DNA from: Halodesulfurarchaeum sp. HSR-GB
GTDB taxonomy: Archaea; Halobacteriota; Halobacteria; Halobacteriales; Halobacteriaceae
NCBI RefSeq assembly: GCF_031432215.1
Contig: NZ_JAVKGN010000001.1
Location: 248,001 to 312,000 of the forward strand
Reading direction: 5' to 3'
DNA: 64,000 nt
Part shown: positions 23,843 through 31,578 of the stretch, one piece after another
Layout of the letters: every line of letters begins with the position of its first letter
Numbering within the stretch: the stretch's first letter is position 1
Translations under genes and position numbers: made by a program
The notes under the pieces: model-generated
Seen by the model: the letters and a program-made list of their open reading frames with translations, nothing else
The model's database searches: none
What the model was told of the DNA's origin: nothing

Positions 23843-26071
23843 TTACTGGAAGCCGACGTGACGTTCGTGGTCCCGGCCAGCAGCACCGGGGCCCGTCCCT
23901 CCGGTCAACTCTTCTTCGACCTGGTCGTAGTACTCGAGCAGGTCGTCAGTGACCGTCGGCCGCACGTCCTCCAGGGCCGCCCGGAAGTGTGACATCTCCA
24001 CGACCTCGGCGTCGGGGTCGTCCCGCAGCGCCTCGATGGCGGCCTCCCGGGCCACCGTCGCCAGGTCCGAACCCACGAAGCCGTCGGTCCGTTCGGCGAT
24101 CTCCCGCAGACTCACGTCCGGCGAGAGCGGCGTGTCCGCCGTGTGGATCCGCAGGATCTCCTCCCGACCCGCCTCGTCGGGCTGGCCGACCATCACCAGG
24201 CGGTCGAACCGACCCGAGCGAATGAGCGCGGGGTCGATGATATCGGGGCGGTTCGTCGCGGCGACGACCATGACCCCCTCCATCTGTTCGAGGCCATCGA
24301 GTTCAGTCAACAACTGATTGACCACCCGCTCGGAGACGTTGTTCCCCGCGTCCTGCCCGCGCCCGGGAGCCAGGCTGTCGAGTTCGTCGAAGAAGACCAC
24401 CGTGGGGCTGACCTGTCTGGCCTTCCGGAAGGTCTGCCGGATGGCCTTCTCGGATTCGCCGACCCACTTCGAGAGGAGCTGTGGCCCGCGCACGCTGATG
24501 AAGTTGGCGTCGGTCTCGTTTGCCACCGCCTTGGCCATCAGGGTCTTGCCCGTCCCGGGCGGCCCGTAGAGCAACACGCCCGCAGGCGGGTCCACGCCCA
24601 GGCGCTCGAAGTTCTCCGCACCGGAGAGCGGCCACTCGACGCTCTCTTTGATCTGGGATTTGACCGATTCGAGGCCACCCACGTCGTCCCAGGTGACCTT
24701 CGGGAGTTCGACCAGCACCTCCCGCATCGCCGAGGGCTCGACCTCGTTGAGCGCCCCTTCGAAGTCCCGTTCGGTGACGATCATCCGGTCGATCAGCGAG
24801 GCGGGCACCTCCTGTTCGTCCAGGTCGATCTCGGGGAGATAGCGACGGAGCGCCCGCATCGCGGCCTCCTTGGAGAGGGACTCGATGTCCGCGCCCACGA
24901 AGCCGTGGGTGTCATCCGCGAGTTCGGAGAGCGCCACGTCCTCGGCCAGGGGCATCCCGCGGGTGTGGACCCGCAGGATCTCCTCGCGGCCGACCTCGTC
25001 CGGAACGCCGATCTCGATCTCGCGGTCGAATCGACCGGGGCGACGCAGCGCCGGATCGACGGCATCGACCCGGTTGGTCGCCGCGATCACGATGACCTGG
25101 CCGCGACCCTCCAGGCCGTCCATCATGGTCAATAACTGGGCGACGACCCGGCGCTCGACCTCGCCGGTCACGTCCTCGCGTTTCGGCGCAATTGAGTCCA
25201 GTTCGTCGATGAAGACGATCGCCGGCGCGTCCTCTTTGGCGTCCTCGAAGATCTCCCGGAGTTGCTGTTCGGATTCGCCGTAGTACTTCGAGATGATCTC
25301 CGGGCCGGCGATGGAGAAGAAACTCGCGGCGGTCTCGTTGGCCACGGCCTTCGCGAGGAGGGTCTTGCCCGTCCCGGGCGGGCCGTGGAGGAGCACCCCC
25401 TGCGGTGGCTCGATGCCGAGTTTCTTGAACACCTGTGGGTGTTTCATCGGCAACTCGACCATCTCGCGGACCCGCTGGATCTCCTTGTCCAGGCCGCCGA
25501 TGTCCTCGTAGGTGATGCCGCCGCCGGTGCGCTCGAAGCCGGCGATGGGCTCCTCGCGGAGTTCGACCTCGGTGTCCTCGGTGATCAGCACCGTACCCTC
25601 CGGCTCGGTCTCGACGGCGATCAGCGGGATCGCCTGGCCCGGCGAGCGCATGAAGGGGTGGTTGGTGCTCGACATCACGGGGACGATGTCGCGGGCGACG
25701 ACGGGGCGTTTGAGGATCTGACGTTTGACCATTCCGGCCGCGTCCGAGCCGAACTGCACGCTTGCGTCCTCCGGCGGGGCGAGCACCAGTCGGTCGGCCG
25801 GTTCGGTGCTGGCCTTCCGGATAGTGACCCGTTCGCCGATGCCGACGTCGGCGTTCTGTCTGGTGAACCCGTCGATCCGGACGGTGTCGCTGTTCCAGTC
25901 CTGGCGGTCGGCCCGCCAGACCTTCGCGGCCGTCCACTCCGCCCCTTCGATCTCGATGATGTCGCCGGGGCTGAGTTTGAGATGCAACAGCGTATCCGGA
26001 TCGAGGCGAGCGATACCGCGGCCCGAGTCGTTCGGGTAGGCCTTTGCCACCTCGAGTTGGACTTCGTTCAT
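23843..26071 (-). CDS. cdc48: Cdc48/VCP-type AAA ATPase
   Basis: A 742-residue double AAA ATPase, an unfoldase that feeds substrates to the proteasome. The start at 26071 gives [20 protein letters not shown], the standard N-domain beginning. The N domain spans about 1-185. D1 has Walker A GPPGTGKT (230-237) and Walker B IVFIDELD (285-292). D2 has Walker A GPPGTGKT (503-510) and Walker B VVFFDELD (558-565), with arginine-finger regions RPGRFDRE and RSGRFDRL. The tail [20 protein letters not shown] lacks the classic HbYX ending. It is divergent from radB. Confidence 0.95.
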   Translation of the reverse strand: MNEVQLEVAKAYPNDSGRGIARLDPDTLLHLKLSPGDIIEIEGAEWTAAKVWRADRQDWNSDTVRIDGFTRQNADVGIGERVTIRKASTEPADRLVLAPPEDASVQFGSDAAGMVKRQILKRPVVARDIVPVMSSTNHPFMRSPGQAIPLIAVETEPEGTVLITEDTEVELREEPIAGFERTGGGITYEDIGGLDKEIQRVREMVELPMKHPQVFKKLGIEPPQGVLLHGPPGTGKTLLAKAVANETAASFFSIAGPEIISKYYGESEQQLREIFEDAKEDAPAIVFIDELDSIAPKREDVTGEVERRVVAQLLTMMDGLEGRGQVIVIAATNRVDAVDPALRRPGRFDREIEIGVPDEVGREEILRVHTRGMPLAEDVALSELADDTHGFVGADIESLSKEAAMRALRRYLPEIDLDEQEVPASLIDRMIVTERDFEGALNEVEPSAMREVLVELPKVTWDDVGGLESVKSQIKESVEWPLSGAENFERLGVDPPAGVLLYGPPGTGKTLMAKAVANETDANFISVRGPQLLSKWVGESEKAIRQTFRKARQVSPTVVFFDELDSLAPGRGQDAGNNVSERVVNQLLTELDGLEQMEGVMVVAATNRPDIIDPALIRSGRFDRLVMVGQPDEAGREEILRIHTADTPLSPDVSLREIAERTDGFVGSDLATVAREAAIEALRDDPDAEVVEMSHFRAALEDVRPTVTDDLLEYYDQVEEELTGGTGPGAAGRDHERHVGFQ

Positions 26072-26142
26072 GGTCGCCCTGTGGGGATGTGTTACAGTGC
26101 GATTGGTAGACGGATGAACGTTGCGCCGGGGGAACACCGGGG

Positions 26143-26174
26143 GCTTTTCAACCGATGGCGACCAACTCCCGCCC
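26143..26174 (+). promoter_or_regulatory. Promoter of radB (leaderless)
   Basis: GGGCTTTTCAACC at 26141-26153 places a TATA-like CTTTTCA about 27 bp before the GTG at 26175. Confidence 0.45.
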
Positions 26175-26870
26175 GTGACAGACGACGTGCCCACCGGCTG
26201 TGGGGCTCTCGATGACCTCCTCGGCGGCGGGTTCGAGCGCGGGACGGCGACCCAGCTCTATGGGCCGCCCGGCGCGGGCAAGACCAACCTCGCGTTGAGC
26301 GCCAGCGTCGCCGTGGCGAAGGCGGGCGGTGAGGCCCTCTACGTCGACACCGAGGGCCTGTCCGTCGAGCGCTTCGAGCAGATACTGGACGGCCAGACCG
26401 ACGAGACCGAGGCCGTCGCGCGGAACATCGTCGTGACCGAGGCGACGGACTTCGAGGAGCAGGCCGAGGCGGTGCGGGACGCCGCGGAGTTCGCCGAGCG
26501 GATGGACCTGATCGTCCTGGACAGCGCGACGGGCTTCTACCGCCTGAAGCGGACCGGCGACGCAGAGCGGGGGGACACACTCCGGGCCGTCGCCGACCAG
26601 GTGACCCACCTGCTCGCGCTGGCCAGAAAGCACGATCTCGCGGTCGTGCTCACGAACCAGGTCTTCAGCGACCCCGAGAGCGAGTCGGGCCGGCCCAAAC
26701 CCCTGGGCGGGCACACCCTCTCACACTGGACCGGGACGATCGTTCGCCTCGATCGCTACAAAGGTGGAAACCGGCGGGCGATCCTGGAGAAACACCGTGC
26801 CAAGCCGGAGGGCGAGCAGGCGGACTTCCGGATTACTGGCGCGGGGATCGAAGACGCCGAGCGACGGTAG
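26175..26870 (+). CDS. radB: DNA repair and recombination protein RadB
   Basis: A 231-residue RecA-superfamily protein, the RadA paralogue of euryarchaea that assists RadA in homologous recombination. The GTG start at 26175 ([20 protein letters not shown]) fits the promoter. Walker A GPPGAGKT (30-37) and Walker B LIVLDS (112-117) are intact. The C-terminal [20 protein letters not shown] and ILEKHR are typical. There is no N-terminal helix-hairpin-helix domain, which separates RadB from RadA. A GC-rich, T-ended stretch after the stop (near 26879-26893) may terminate it. Confidence 0.93.
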   Translation: MTDDVPTGCGALDDLLGGGFERGTATQLYGPPGAGKTNLALSASVAVAKAGGEALYVDTEGLSVERFEQILDGQTDETEAVARNIVVTEATDFEEQAEAVRDAAEFAERMDLIVLDSATGFYRLKRTGDAERGDTLRAVADQVTHLLALARKHDLAVVLTNQVFSDPESESGRPKPLGGHTLSHWTGTIVRLDRYKGGNRRAILEKHRAKPEGEQADFRITGAGIEDAERR

Positions 26871-26910
26871 GTTCATCGACCCCCCGGGGTTTTCGGGTTA
26901 TTGGCGGTCG

Positions 26911-26944
26911 ACGAAAATACTAACAGCCAGCGGGGAGTAGAAGG
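26911..26944 (+). promoter_or_regulatory. Possible promoter of the mini-CRISPR
   Basis: ACGAAAATACTAAC (26911-26924) combines a BRE-like CGAAA with an AT-rich box. Initiation near 26944 would give about 27 nt of leader before repeat 1, including a small hairpin TGGCC/GGCCA (26952-26967). This is inference. Confidence 0.35.
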
Positions 26945-26970
26945 GCGCAAGTGGCCGGTTTTGGCCATGG

Positions 26971-27067
26971 GTTTCAGATGGACCCTCGTGGGGTTGAAGC
27001 CTCGCGAACAGTGCTGATGTTCGATACTTCGGAGCGGTTTCAGACGGACCCCCCGTGGGGTTGAAGT
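26971..27067 (+). CRISPR. Orphan two-repeat, one-spacer CRISPR remnant
   Basis: Repeat 1 (26971-27000, 30 nt) begins GTTTCAGATGGACC and ends GGGGTTGAAGC. Repeat 2 (27037-27067, 31 nt) begins GTTTCAGACGGACC and ends GGGGTTGAAGT. These match the recalled haloarchaeal type I-B repeat family (GTTTCAGACG...TTGAAGC). The single spacer (27001-27036) is 36 nt, the usual haloarchaeal size. The repeats differ from each other at position 9, in the C-run, by one inserted base, and at the last base, so both or one are degenerate. No cas gene is adjacent and no long array is present. It lies 34 bp before the promoter of a toxin-antitoxin operon. Confidence 0.8.
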
Positions 27068-27100
27068 GACACAGCGTGGAAACGACCAACCCGCCGAACG

Positions 27101-27133
27101 TTTTAATGGTACTACGGCCCGTAGTACTTGATA
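27101..27133 (+). promoter_or_regulatory. Toxin-antitoxin promoter with perfect palindromic operator
   Basis: TTTTAATGG (27101-27109) is a good TATA box about 28 bp before the ATG at 27134. Right after it lies GTACTACGG-C-CCGTAGTAC (27109-27127), a perfect 9+1+9 inverted repeat. Its position between TATA box and start codon is where the antitoxin would block transcription. Confidence 0.75.
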
Positions 27134-27409
27134 ATGAGTACGGGGAACGATATCGAGAGCGAAACGACCCGTATCACCCGGAAGGGCCAGGTGACGATCC
27201 CAAAAGCGTTCCGCGACGAGCTTGGCCTCGATGAGGGAGACGAAATCCGCTGGGAAAAGACCGAAGACGGGATTCGGATCAAGAAGGCAACGGGCTCGGC
27301 GGGACGTGGCATGTTAGTCGAAGACGTTCCGGCGGAAAAACGCGAGGAGATGGCCGAAGAGATGGCGGCCGAGATCCGCAAGAAGCGTCGGACGGAGTGG
27401 CATCCGTGA
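27134..27409 (+). CDS. AbrB/SpoVT-family antitoxin
   Basis: A 91-residue protein with an AbrB-type swapped-hairpin DNA-binding domain at residues 11-50: TRITRKGQVTIPKAFRDELG, then DEGDEIRWEKTEDGIRIKKA. The C-terminal half (VEDVPAEKREEMAEEMAAEI) is a charged helix likely to bind the toxin. The start at 27134 (MSTGND) fits a leaderless mRNA; a TTG six nt earlier is unlikely. Its stop overlaps the PIN toxin GTG as GTGA. It probably represses its own promoter through the palindrome just upstream. Confidence 0.88.
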   Translation: MSTGNDIESETTRITRKGQVTIPKAFRDELGLDEGDEIRWEKTEDGIRIKKATGSAGRGMLVEDVPAEKREEMAEEMAAEIRKKRRTEWHP

Positions 27410-27807
27410 CTCGCTACACCGTCGACGGCGTGGCTATGGCCCGCTATCTCGTCGATCGACTGCCGGCAGCCGCAGACGAGGTTTTCGAGCGGGCCGAAGA
27501 AGGTATCGACGTGCTCGAAGCACCAACAGTGGCCGTCAGCGAAGCCATCTGGGCTGCATCGAAGAAGGGGAAAATCGCGGGCATCGAGGTCGACGTTTCG
27601 GCGAACGAAGTGCTGGGCGGGCTCGTGAACGACGGCCCGGTTCAGGTCGCTCCGAGCGACGAGCAGGACCTCGCGGTTTTTGCCAGCCTCGTTACTCACC
27701 ACACGCTACACGACGCCCTGCTGATAGCGAATCATCGAGTCCGGGACACCGAAGCGATCGTCACCGCTGATGGGGAGTTCGCGAGCGAGACAACCATCTG
27801 GAAATGA
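27406..27807 (+). CDS. PIN-domain toxin (VapC-like)
   Basis: A 133-residue PIN-domain protein, a probable RNase toxin paired with the AbrB-type antitoxin. The GTG start at 27406 overlaps the antitoxin stop (GTGA). Four acidic positions typical of PIN sites are visible: D7 (TVDGVAM), E46 (AVSEAIW), D103 (LHDALL) and D122 (TADGEF). The alpha/beta pattern fits the fold. The target RNA is unknown. The 3' end is followed by a structured intergenic stretch. Confidence 0.85.
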   Translation: MTRYTVDGVAMARYLVDRLPAAADEVFERAEEGIDVLEAPTVAVSEAIWAASKKGKIAGIEVDVSANEVLGGLVNDGPVQVAPSDEQDLAVFASLVTHHTLHDALLIANHRVRDTEAIVTADGEFASETTIWK

Positions 27808-27889
27808 GTTGAAGCGGGGAACTCTGGAGAATTACCACCCAAAAATCTGCCCCGACCGAATCGCCGTCTACAGGCGGAGCAGGCCGAGT

Positions 27890-27967
27890 GCCTCGGGGTC
27901 GTCGGAAGACGGAGTCTTCCGGGATGACGAGAGACCTTCGGTCTCTCGAACCACTTGACCCCGAGGC
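27890..27967. repeat. Branched inverted-repeat structure (three-way junction)
   Basis: The outer arms GCCTCGGGGTC (27890-27900) and GACCCCGAGGC (27957-27967) are perfect 11-bp complements. Inside lie two perfect hairpins: CGGAAGAC-GGA-GTCTTCCG (27903-27921) and CGAGAGACC-TTC-GGTCTCTCG (27928-27948). It sits between the convergent PIN toxin and CBS genes, ending 3 bp before the CBS stop codon, so it could be a two-way terminator or a structured RNA. Confidence 0.8.
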
Positions 27968-27970
27968 GGT

Positions 27971-29113
27971 TCACAACTCGTTCAGCTTGCGAAGCAGCTG
28001 GCCCTCGTACTTCTCGTCGGCGCGGATGTCCTTGAGTTCGAGGACGTTGCGCTCCAGTTTGTCCATCGCGACGTGGAAGGCGTTGTCGGAGCCGTAGCCC
28101 TCGCCGGACCCGGCGATCTGGCCACGATTGGTTCGGAGCCGGATCTGGGCCTGAATCAGCGGCGTGCCACGGAGCTTCTCGTTGTGCTTGTGGAACCGCA
28201 CGTGAGCGTGCTGGACCTGCATGTCGCTGTACTTGTCCGCCGCGGCGGTGATCCGCTCGCGGATCTCAGCCCGGGAGAGGGTGTCGAGCAGATCGATGTT
28301 GGTGATCTGCACGTCCATCTGCTGCTCTTCGGTGAAGGTCAGCGCCCGCAGCACGTCGGTCTTGGTCACCACGCCGTCGACCCGTCGGTCGTCGTCGGGG
28401 TCGGTGACCACGACGCCGCCGATGTCCTCCGCGAGCATGGTCCGCACGGCGTCCTCGACGGAGACCGTCGGCGTGACCGTCTCGACCGGGCTGGACATCA
28501 TGTCGTACACCGGCAGGTCGAGCACCCGCTCGACCTCGCCGCGGCGGTCTCCGACCGTGGCCTTGGACATGTCCCGGATGACCACGTTGACCACGTCGTG
28601 GACGGTCACGACGCCCGTGAGGTCACCCGCGTCGTCGAGGACGGGCAGCCGGGAGATGCCGTTCTCCCGCAGGCGGTTGATGACCCGCCCGACCGTGTCG
28701 CTCTCGGTGGTCGTGACGATGTTCGTGGAGTAAATGTCGGCCACGTTCAGAGCATCGAGGTTGTCAAGCACCGCCTCGAGGATCAGATCCTCGGTGACGA
28801 TCCCCCAGAGGGAGTCGTCCTCGAAGACCGGCGCGACCTTGGTGTTGCCCTCGACCAGCATCCGGGCCGTCTCCCGAATGTCCTCCGTGCGGGACACCTT
28901 CGGAGCGTGTTTTGCCAGCGCCTCGGCCTTGGCGTCGTCCTCGACGTGGGACTGGAGGAGCTGTCGTTCGGTGATCACGCCACGGTACTCGCCACCTTCG
29001 GTGACGATGATCCCCTTGGGATGTTCCTGCTCGAAGATAGATCGCACCTTCCCGAGTCGTCGGTCGACGGGCACTTCGATGTAGTCCGTCGTCGCGATGT
29101 CGGCAATATCCAT
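27971..29113 (-). CDS. CBS-domain protein with HPF-like C-terminal domain
   Basis: A 380-residue cytoplasmic protein with four CBS motifs in two Bateman pairs (about residues 7-65, 70-120, 128-185 and 208-265), likely sensing adenine nucleotides. The C-terminal ~100 residues (HAHVRFHKHNEKLRGTPLIQ, AQIRLRTNRGQIAGSGEGYG, then AFHVAMDKLERNVLELK) resemble the S30EA/HPF ribosome-hibernation fold. A joined CBS-HPF protein would couple energy status to ribosome inactivation; this is inference. The start MDIADIATTDYIEVPVDRRL is at the CBS edge. It is transcribed alone and divergent from the FAD oxidoreductase. Confidence 0.8.
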   Translation of the reverse strand: MDIADIATTDYIEVPVDRRLGKVRSIFEQEHPKGIIVTEGGEYRGVITERQLLQSHVEDDAKAEALAKHAPKVSRTEDIRETARMLVEGNTKVAPVFEDDSLWGIVTEDLILEAVLDNLDALNVADIYSTNIVTTTESDTVGRVINRLRENGISRLPVLDDAGDLTGVVTVHDVVNVVIRDMSKATVGDRRGEVERVLDLPVYDMMSSPVETVTPTVSVEDAVRTMLAEDIGGVVVTDPDDDRRVDGVVTKTDVLRALTFTEEQQMDVQITNIDLLDTLSRAEIRERITAAADKYSDMQVQHAHVRFHKHNEKLRGTPLIQAQIRLRTNRGQIAGSGEGYGSDNAFHVAMDKLERNVLELKDIRADEKYEGQLLRKLNEL

Positions 29114-29226
29114 AGTGAGTGGGCGGAGATTCGACCGGGAGAGGTTTTAAGGTTTGTTATGGAATCGCAACCGGTCCGACCAGGCCGATCACAATCCTAT
29201 TCCACCCGGCTCGCCGAAGGTGGAGT

Positions 29227-30534
29227 ATGATCGCTATCGTCGGGGGTGGCATCGCGGGACTCACCGCCGCCTATCGGCTCAGGCAGGCGGGCCGGGAGGT
29301 CCGGGTTTACGAGGCCGCCGAGGCCGTCGGTGGGCTGGCCGGAACCTACGAGACCGCCGGGGCCCCCATCGAGCGGTACTATCACCACCTCTCGAAGTCC
29401 GAGGAGCGGATCGTCGAGTTGATCGACGAACTGGGGCTGGGTTCGGACCTGCAGTGGCCGATCGGCAAGAACGCCTACTACATGGACGGGACGGTCTATC
29501 CGCTGGATACGCCCTGGGAGATCGCCGCCTATCCGTATCTGAGCGTCTATGACACGTTCCGGCTCGGGATGCTCGTCCTGGGGGTGGACATGCGTGGCGG
29601 GATTCCCAGCCCCGGCGCGTACGAGGACCTGACCGCCTACGAGGACGTGCCGATCGAGGCCTTCATCCGTGAGCACACCACCGACGGCGTCTACGAGAAC
29701 TTCTTCGAGCCGCTCCTGGAAGCCAAGTTCGGCGAGCGCAAGACCGAGGTAAGCGCGGCCTGGCTCCTCGGCCGGGTCCGCTTCCGTGGCGAGCGGGACC
29801 TGTTGCGGGGCGAACCGCTTGGCTACCTCGACGGGGGCTTCGGCCGGCTGATCGACGCCCTCGTGGCCGCGATCGGCGAGGAACACGTCGTCACGGGCAC
29901 GCGCGTGACGGCTGTCGAAGTCGACGACGGCGTCCAGTCGATCACCGTCGAGGGCGCGGAATCCGGCACTCGCGAGGTCGAAGCCGTGATCGTCGCGACG
30001 ATGCCCGACGTCCTGGCTGATCTGACCGGCTACGAGAGTGACGTGTCCTTCCAGGGGACGGTCTGTTCGGTGGTCTCGATGGACGAACCGCTGACGGATA
30101 CCTACTGGCTGAACATCGGGGACGAAGCTCCCTTCGGCGCACTCATCGAGCACACGAACTTCGTCGACCCCGAGCACTACGGCGGGGAACACCTGCTCTA
30201 CGTGCCAAAATACGTCCAGTCGATGGACGACCCGCTGTGGGAGCAATCCGATTCGGAGATCGAATCGACGTGGCTCGCGGGCATCGAGTCGCTGTTCCCC
30301 GATTTCGACCGGGAGTCGGTGAACTGGATCGAGACGAGTCGAAACCGACGGACCGCCCCGGTCTACGAGCGCGGCTACCTGGAGACGGTGATTCCCTTCG
30401 ACCTCCAGGCCGCAGTCGGCGAGGGGGTCTACTACGCCGGTATGGCCTCCCGGGCGCAGTACCCCGAGCGGAGCCTGGACGGCGGGGTCGTGGCCGGAGA
30501 GACCGTCGCCGACCTCGTTTTGGCCCAGACGTAG
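29227..30534 (+). CDS. FAD-dependent amine-oxidase/protoporphyrinogen-oxidase-like protein
   Basis: A 435-residue flavoprotein. The start at 29227 gives MIAIVGGGIAGLTAAYRLRQ with the dinucleotide-binding GGGIAG at residues 6-11; the longer frame upstream is rejected because family members start at this strand. EAVGGLAGTYETAGAPIERY follows as in NAD(P)-binding Rossmann amine oxidases. The C-terminal FAD motif is GVYYAGMASRAQYPERSLDG, VVAGETVADLV. Close families include protoporphyrinogen oxidase and UDP-galactopyranose mutase-like enzymes. The substrate is not evident. Confidence 0.82.
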   Translation: MIAIVGGGIAGLTAAYRLRQAGREVRVYEAAEAVGGLAGTYETAGAPIERYYHHLSKSEERIVELIDELGLGSDLQWPIGKNAYYMDGTVYPLDTPWEIAAYPYLSVYDTFRLGMLVLGVDMRGGIPSPGAYEDLTAYEDVPIEAFIREHTTDGVYENFFEPLLEAKFGERKTEVSAAWLLGRVRFRGERDLLRGEPLGYLDGGFGRLIDALVAAIGEEHVVTGTRVTAVEVDDGVQSITVEGAESGTREVEAVIVATMPDVLADLTGYESDVSFQGTVCSVVSMDEPLTDTYWLNIGDEAPFGALIEHTNFVDPEHYGGEHLLYVPKYVQSMDDPLWEQSDSEIESTWLAGIESLFPDFDRESVNWIETSRNRRTAPVYERGYLETVIPFDLQAAVGEGVYYAGMASRAQYPERSLDGGVVAGETVADLVLAQT

Positions 30535-30550
30535 GGCCGTTTTGCCATCG

Positions 30551-30583
30551 GAGTATAAGTATCGGGCCAGCGAAACAGGTGGT
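30551..30583 (+). promoter_or_regulatory. Promoter of the CDGSH gene (leaderless)
   Basis: GAGTATAAGTAT (30551-30562) contains a strong TATA box centred about 28 bp before the ATG at 30584. Confidence 0.6.
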
Positions 30584-30823
30584 ATGGCCCGCGAGATCAC
30601 CCACGAAGCCACCAGCCCGAAGATCATCGACGCGGAAGACATCGACCCCGAGAAGGGCGACGTCGCCATCTGCATGTGTGGCCTGTCCGCCGACTACCCC
30701 TTCTGCGATGGCTCACACGCCGCGACCCGCGACGAGGAACCGGACACACACTACAAATACGAGGGCGACGATGACGAGGGCACGCGCCGGACCATCGCCG
30801 AGATGGTCTACGCCGAGGAGTAG
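30584..30823 (+). CDS. CDGSH iron-sulfur domain protein
   Basis: A 79-residue protein with one CDGSH zinc-finger-like motif, CMCGLSADYPFCDGSH (about residues 31-46), which binds a 2Fe-2S cluster through three Cys and one His. The tail is acidic (YEGDDDEGTRRTIAEMVYAE). The start at 30584 (MAREITHEATSPKIIDAEDI) matches the TATA spacing; the upstream in-frame ATG at 30542 lies before the TATA box and so cannot be on this transcript. Redox or iron-sulfur transfer is the general role; the partner is unknown. Confidence 0.88.
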   Translation: MAREITHEATSPKIIDAEDIDPEKGDVAICMCGLSADYPFCDGSHAATRDEEPDTHYKYEGDDDEGTRRTIAEMVYAEE

Positions 30824-30844
30824 CCCGGTTCGGCTTTCTCGTAC

Positions 30845-31534
30845 ATGGCACGCCAACTCACTGACGAGGTCTGGCTCGTCGAACGGCCCCGGGTCAACGT
30901 GTCGCTCGTCGAAGACGACGTCCTGACCTTAATCGACGCGGGACTCCCCTGGGACGGACCGGCGATCCGCGAGGCCGTCCGAAAGATCGGGTTCGATCCG
31001 GATCGAATCGAGCGAGTGCTGGTGACACACTTCGATCTCGACCACGTCGGGGGACTGCGAGCGTTCCCCGAGGCCGAGACGGTCCACGTGGGGCGAGCGG
31101 ACGCCGCCTATGTGCGCGGGGACCTGACTCCGGGATTCGGCGATCGGAAACGCGTCTTCCAGCGGCTGACCGAATTCTTCCGAAAGCCACCCCAGGCCCC
31201 GGTCTCGCCAGTCGATGACGGCGAGACGATCGGGTCGTTCACGGCGGTCCACACGCCCGGCCACACGCCGGGGCACACCGCCTTCTACAGTGACGCGTTG
31301 GACGTGGTTTTCGCGGGCGATCTGGTGTTCAGCGACGGCGAAACGCTCTCGCTGCCGCCCTGGTATCTGAGCCAGGATACCGACCAGCTCCGGGCGAGCG
31401 TGGACGAGCTAGCGAGCCGACTCCCGCCGATCGAGGTGCTCGTCTCCGGCCACGGCGAGCCGCTGGTGAGCGGTGGGTCCCAGGCCCTCCAGCACTTGGC
31501 TCAAGAAACGTGTGGTTCCGGCGGGAACGGCTGA
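30845..31534 (+). CDS. Metallo-beta-lactamase-fold hydrolase
   Basis: A 229-residue MBL-fold enzyme. The metal motif is THFDLDHVGG (residues about 60-69), where HxDxDH replaces the common HxHxDH, so the first two ligand positions are H and D. Further metal residues are seen in HTPGHTPGHTAFYSD (about 138-152), GDLVFSDGE and a late SGHGEP. The start MARQLTDEVWLVERPRVNVS is family-like. It is probably a hydrolase of a small thioester or related substrate; the specificity is unknown. It lies 21 bp after the CDGSH gene. Confidence 0.82.
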   Translation: MARQLTDEVWLVERPRVNVSLVEDDVLTLIDAGLPWDGPAIREAVRKIGFDPDRIERVLVTHFDLDHVGGLRAFPEAETVHVGRADAAYVRGDLTPGFGDRKRVFQRLTEFFRKPPQAPVSPVDDGETIGSFTAVHTPGHTPGHTAFYSDALDVVFAGDLVFSDGETLSLPPWYLSQDTDQLRASVDELASRLPPIEVLVSGHGEPLVSGGSQALQHLAQETCGSGGNG

Positions 31535-31578
31535 CTGATATAGCAATCCACTTTAGGGGCGACGGTGAAAAGCCGAAT

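Noticed and set aside
26871-26900. A possible third, very degenerate CRISPR repeat right after radB (GTTCATCGACCCCCC...)
   Set aside because: It lacks the GTTTCAG start and TTGAAG end, is not at the 66-nt period of the other two, and is better read as the GC-rich, T-ended terminator of radB.
27777-27785. Nine-base complement of the spacer 5' end inside the PIN gene
   Set aside because: No TTC PAM on the correct side, no extended pairing, and the string is common in GC-rich haloarchaeal coding DNA; kept only as a weak note.
27808-27815. GTTGAAGC just after the PIN stop codon, equal to the 3' end of the CRISPR repeat
   Set aside because: Only 8 nt match and nothing of the rest of the repeat is present; expected by chance.
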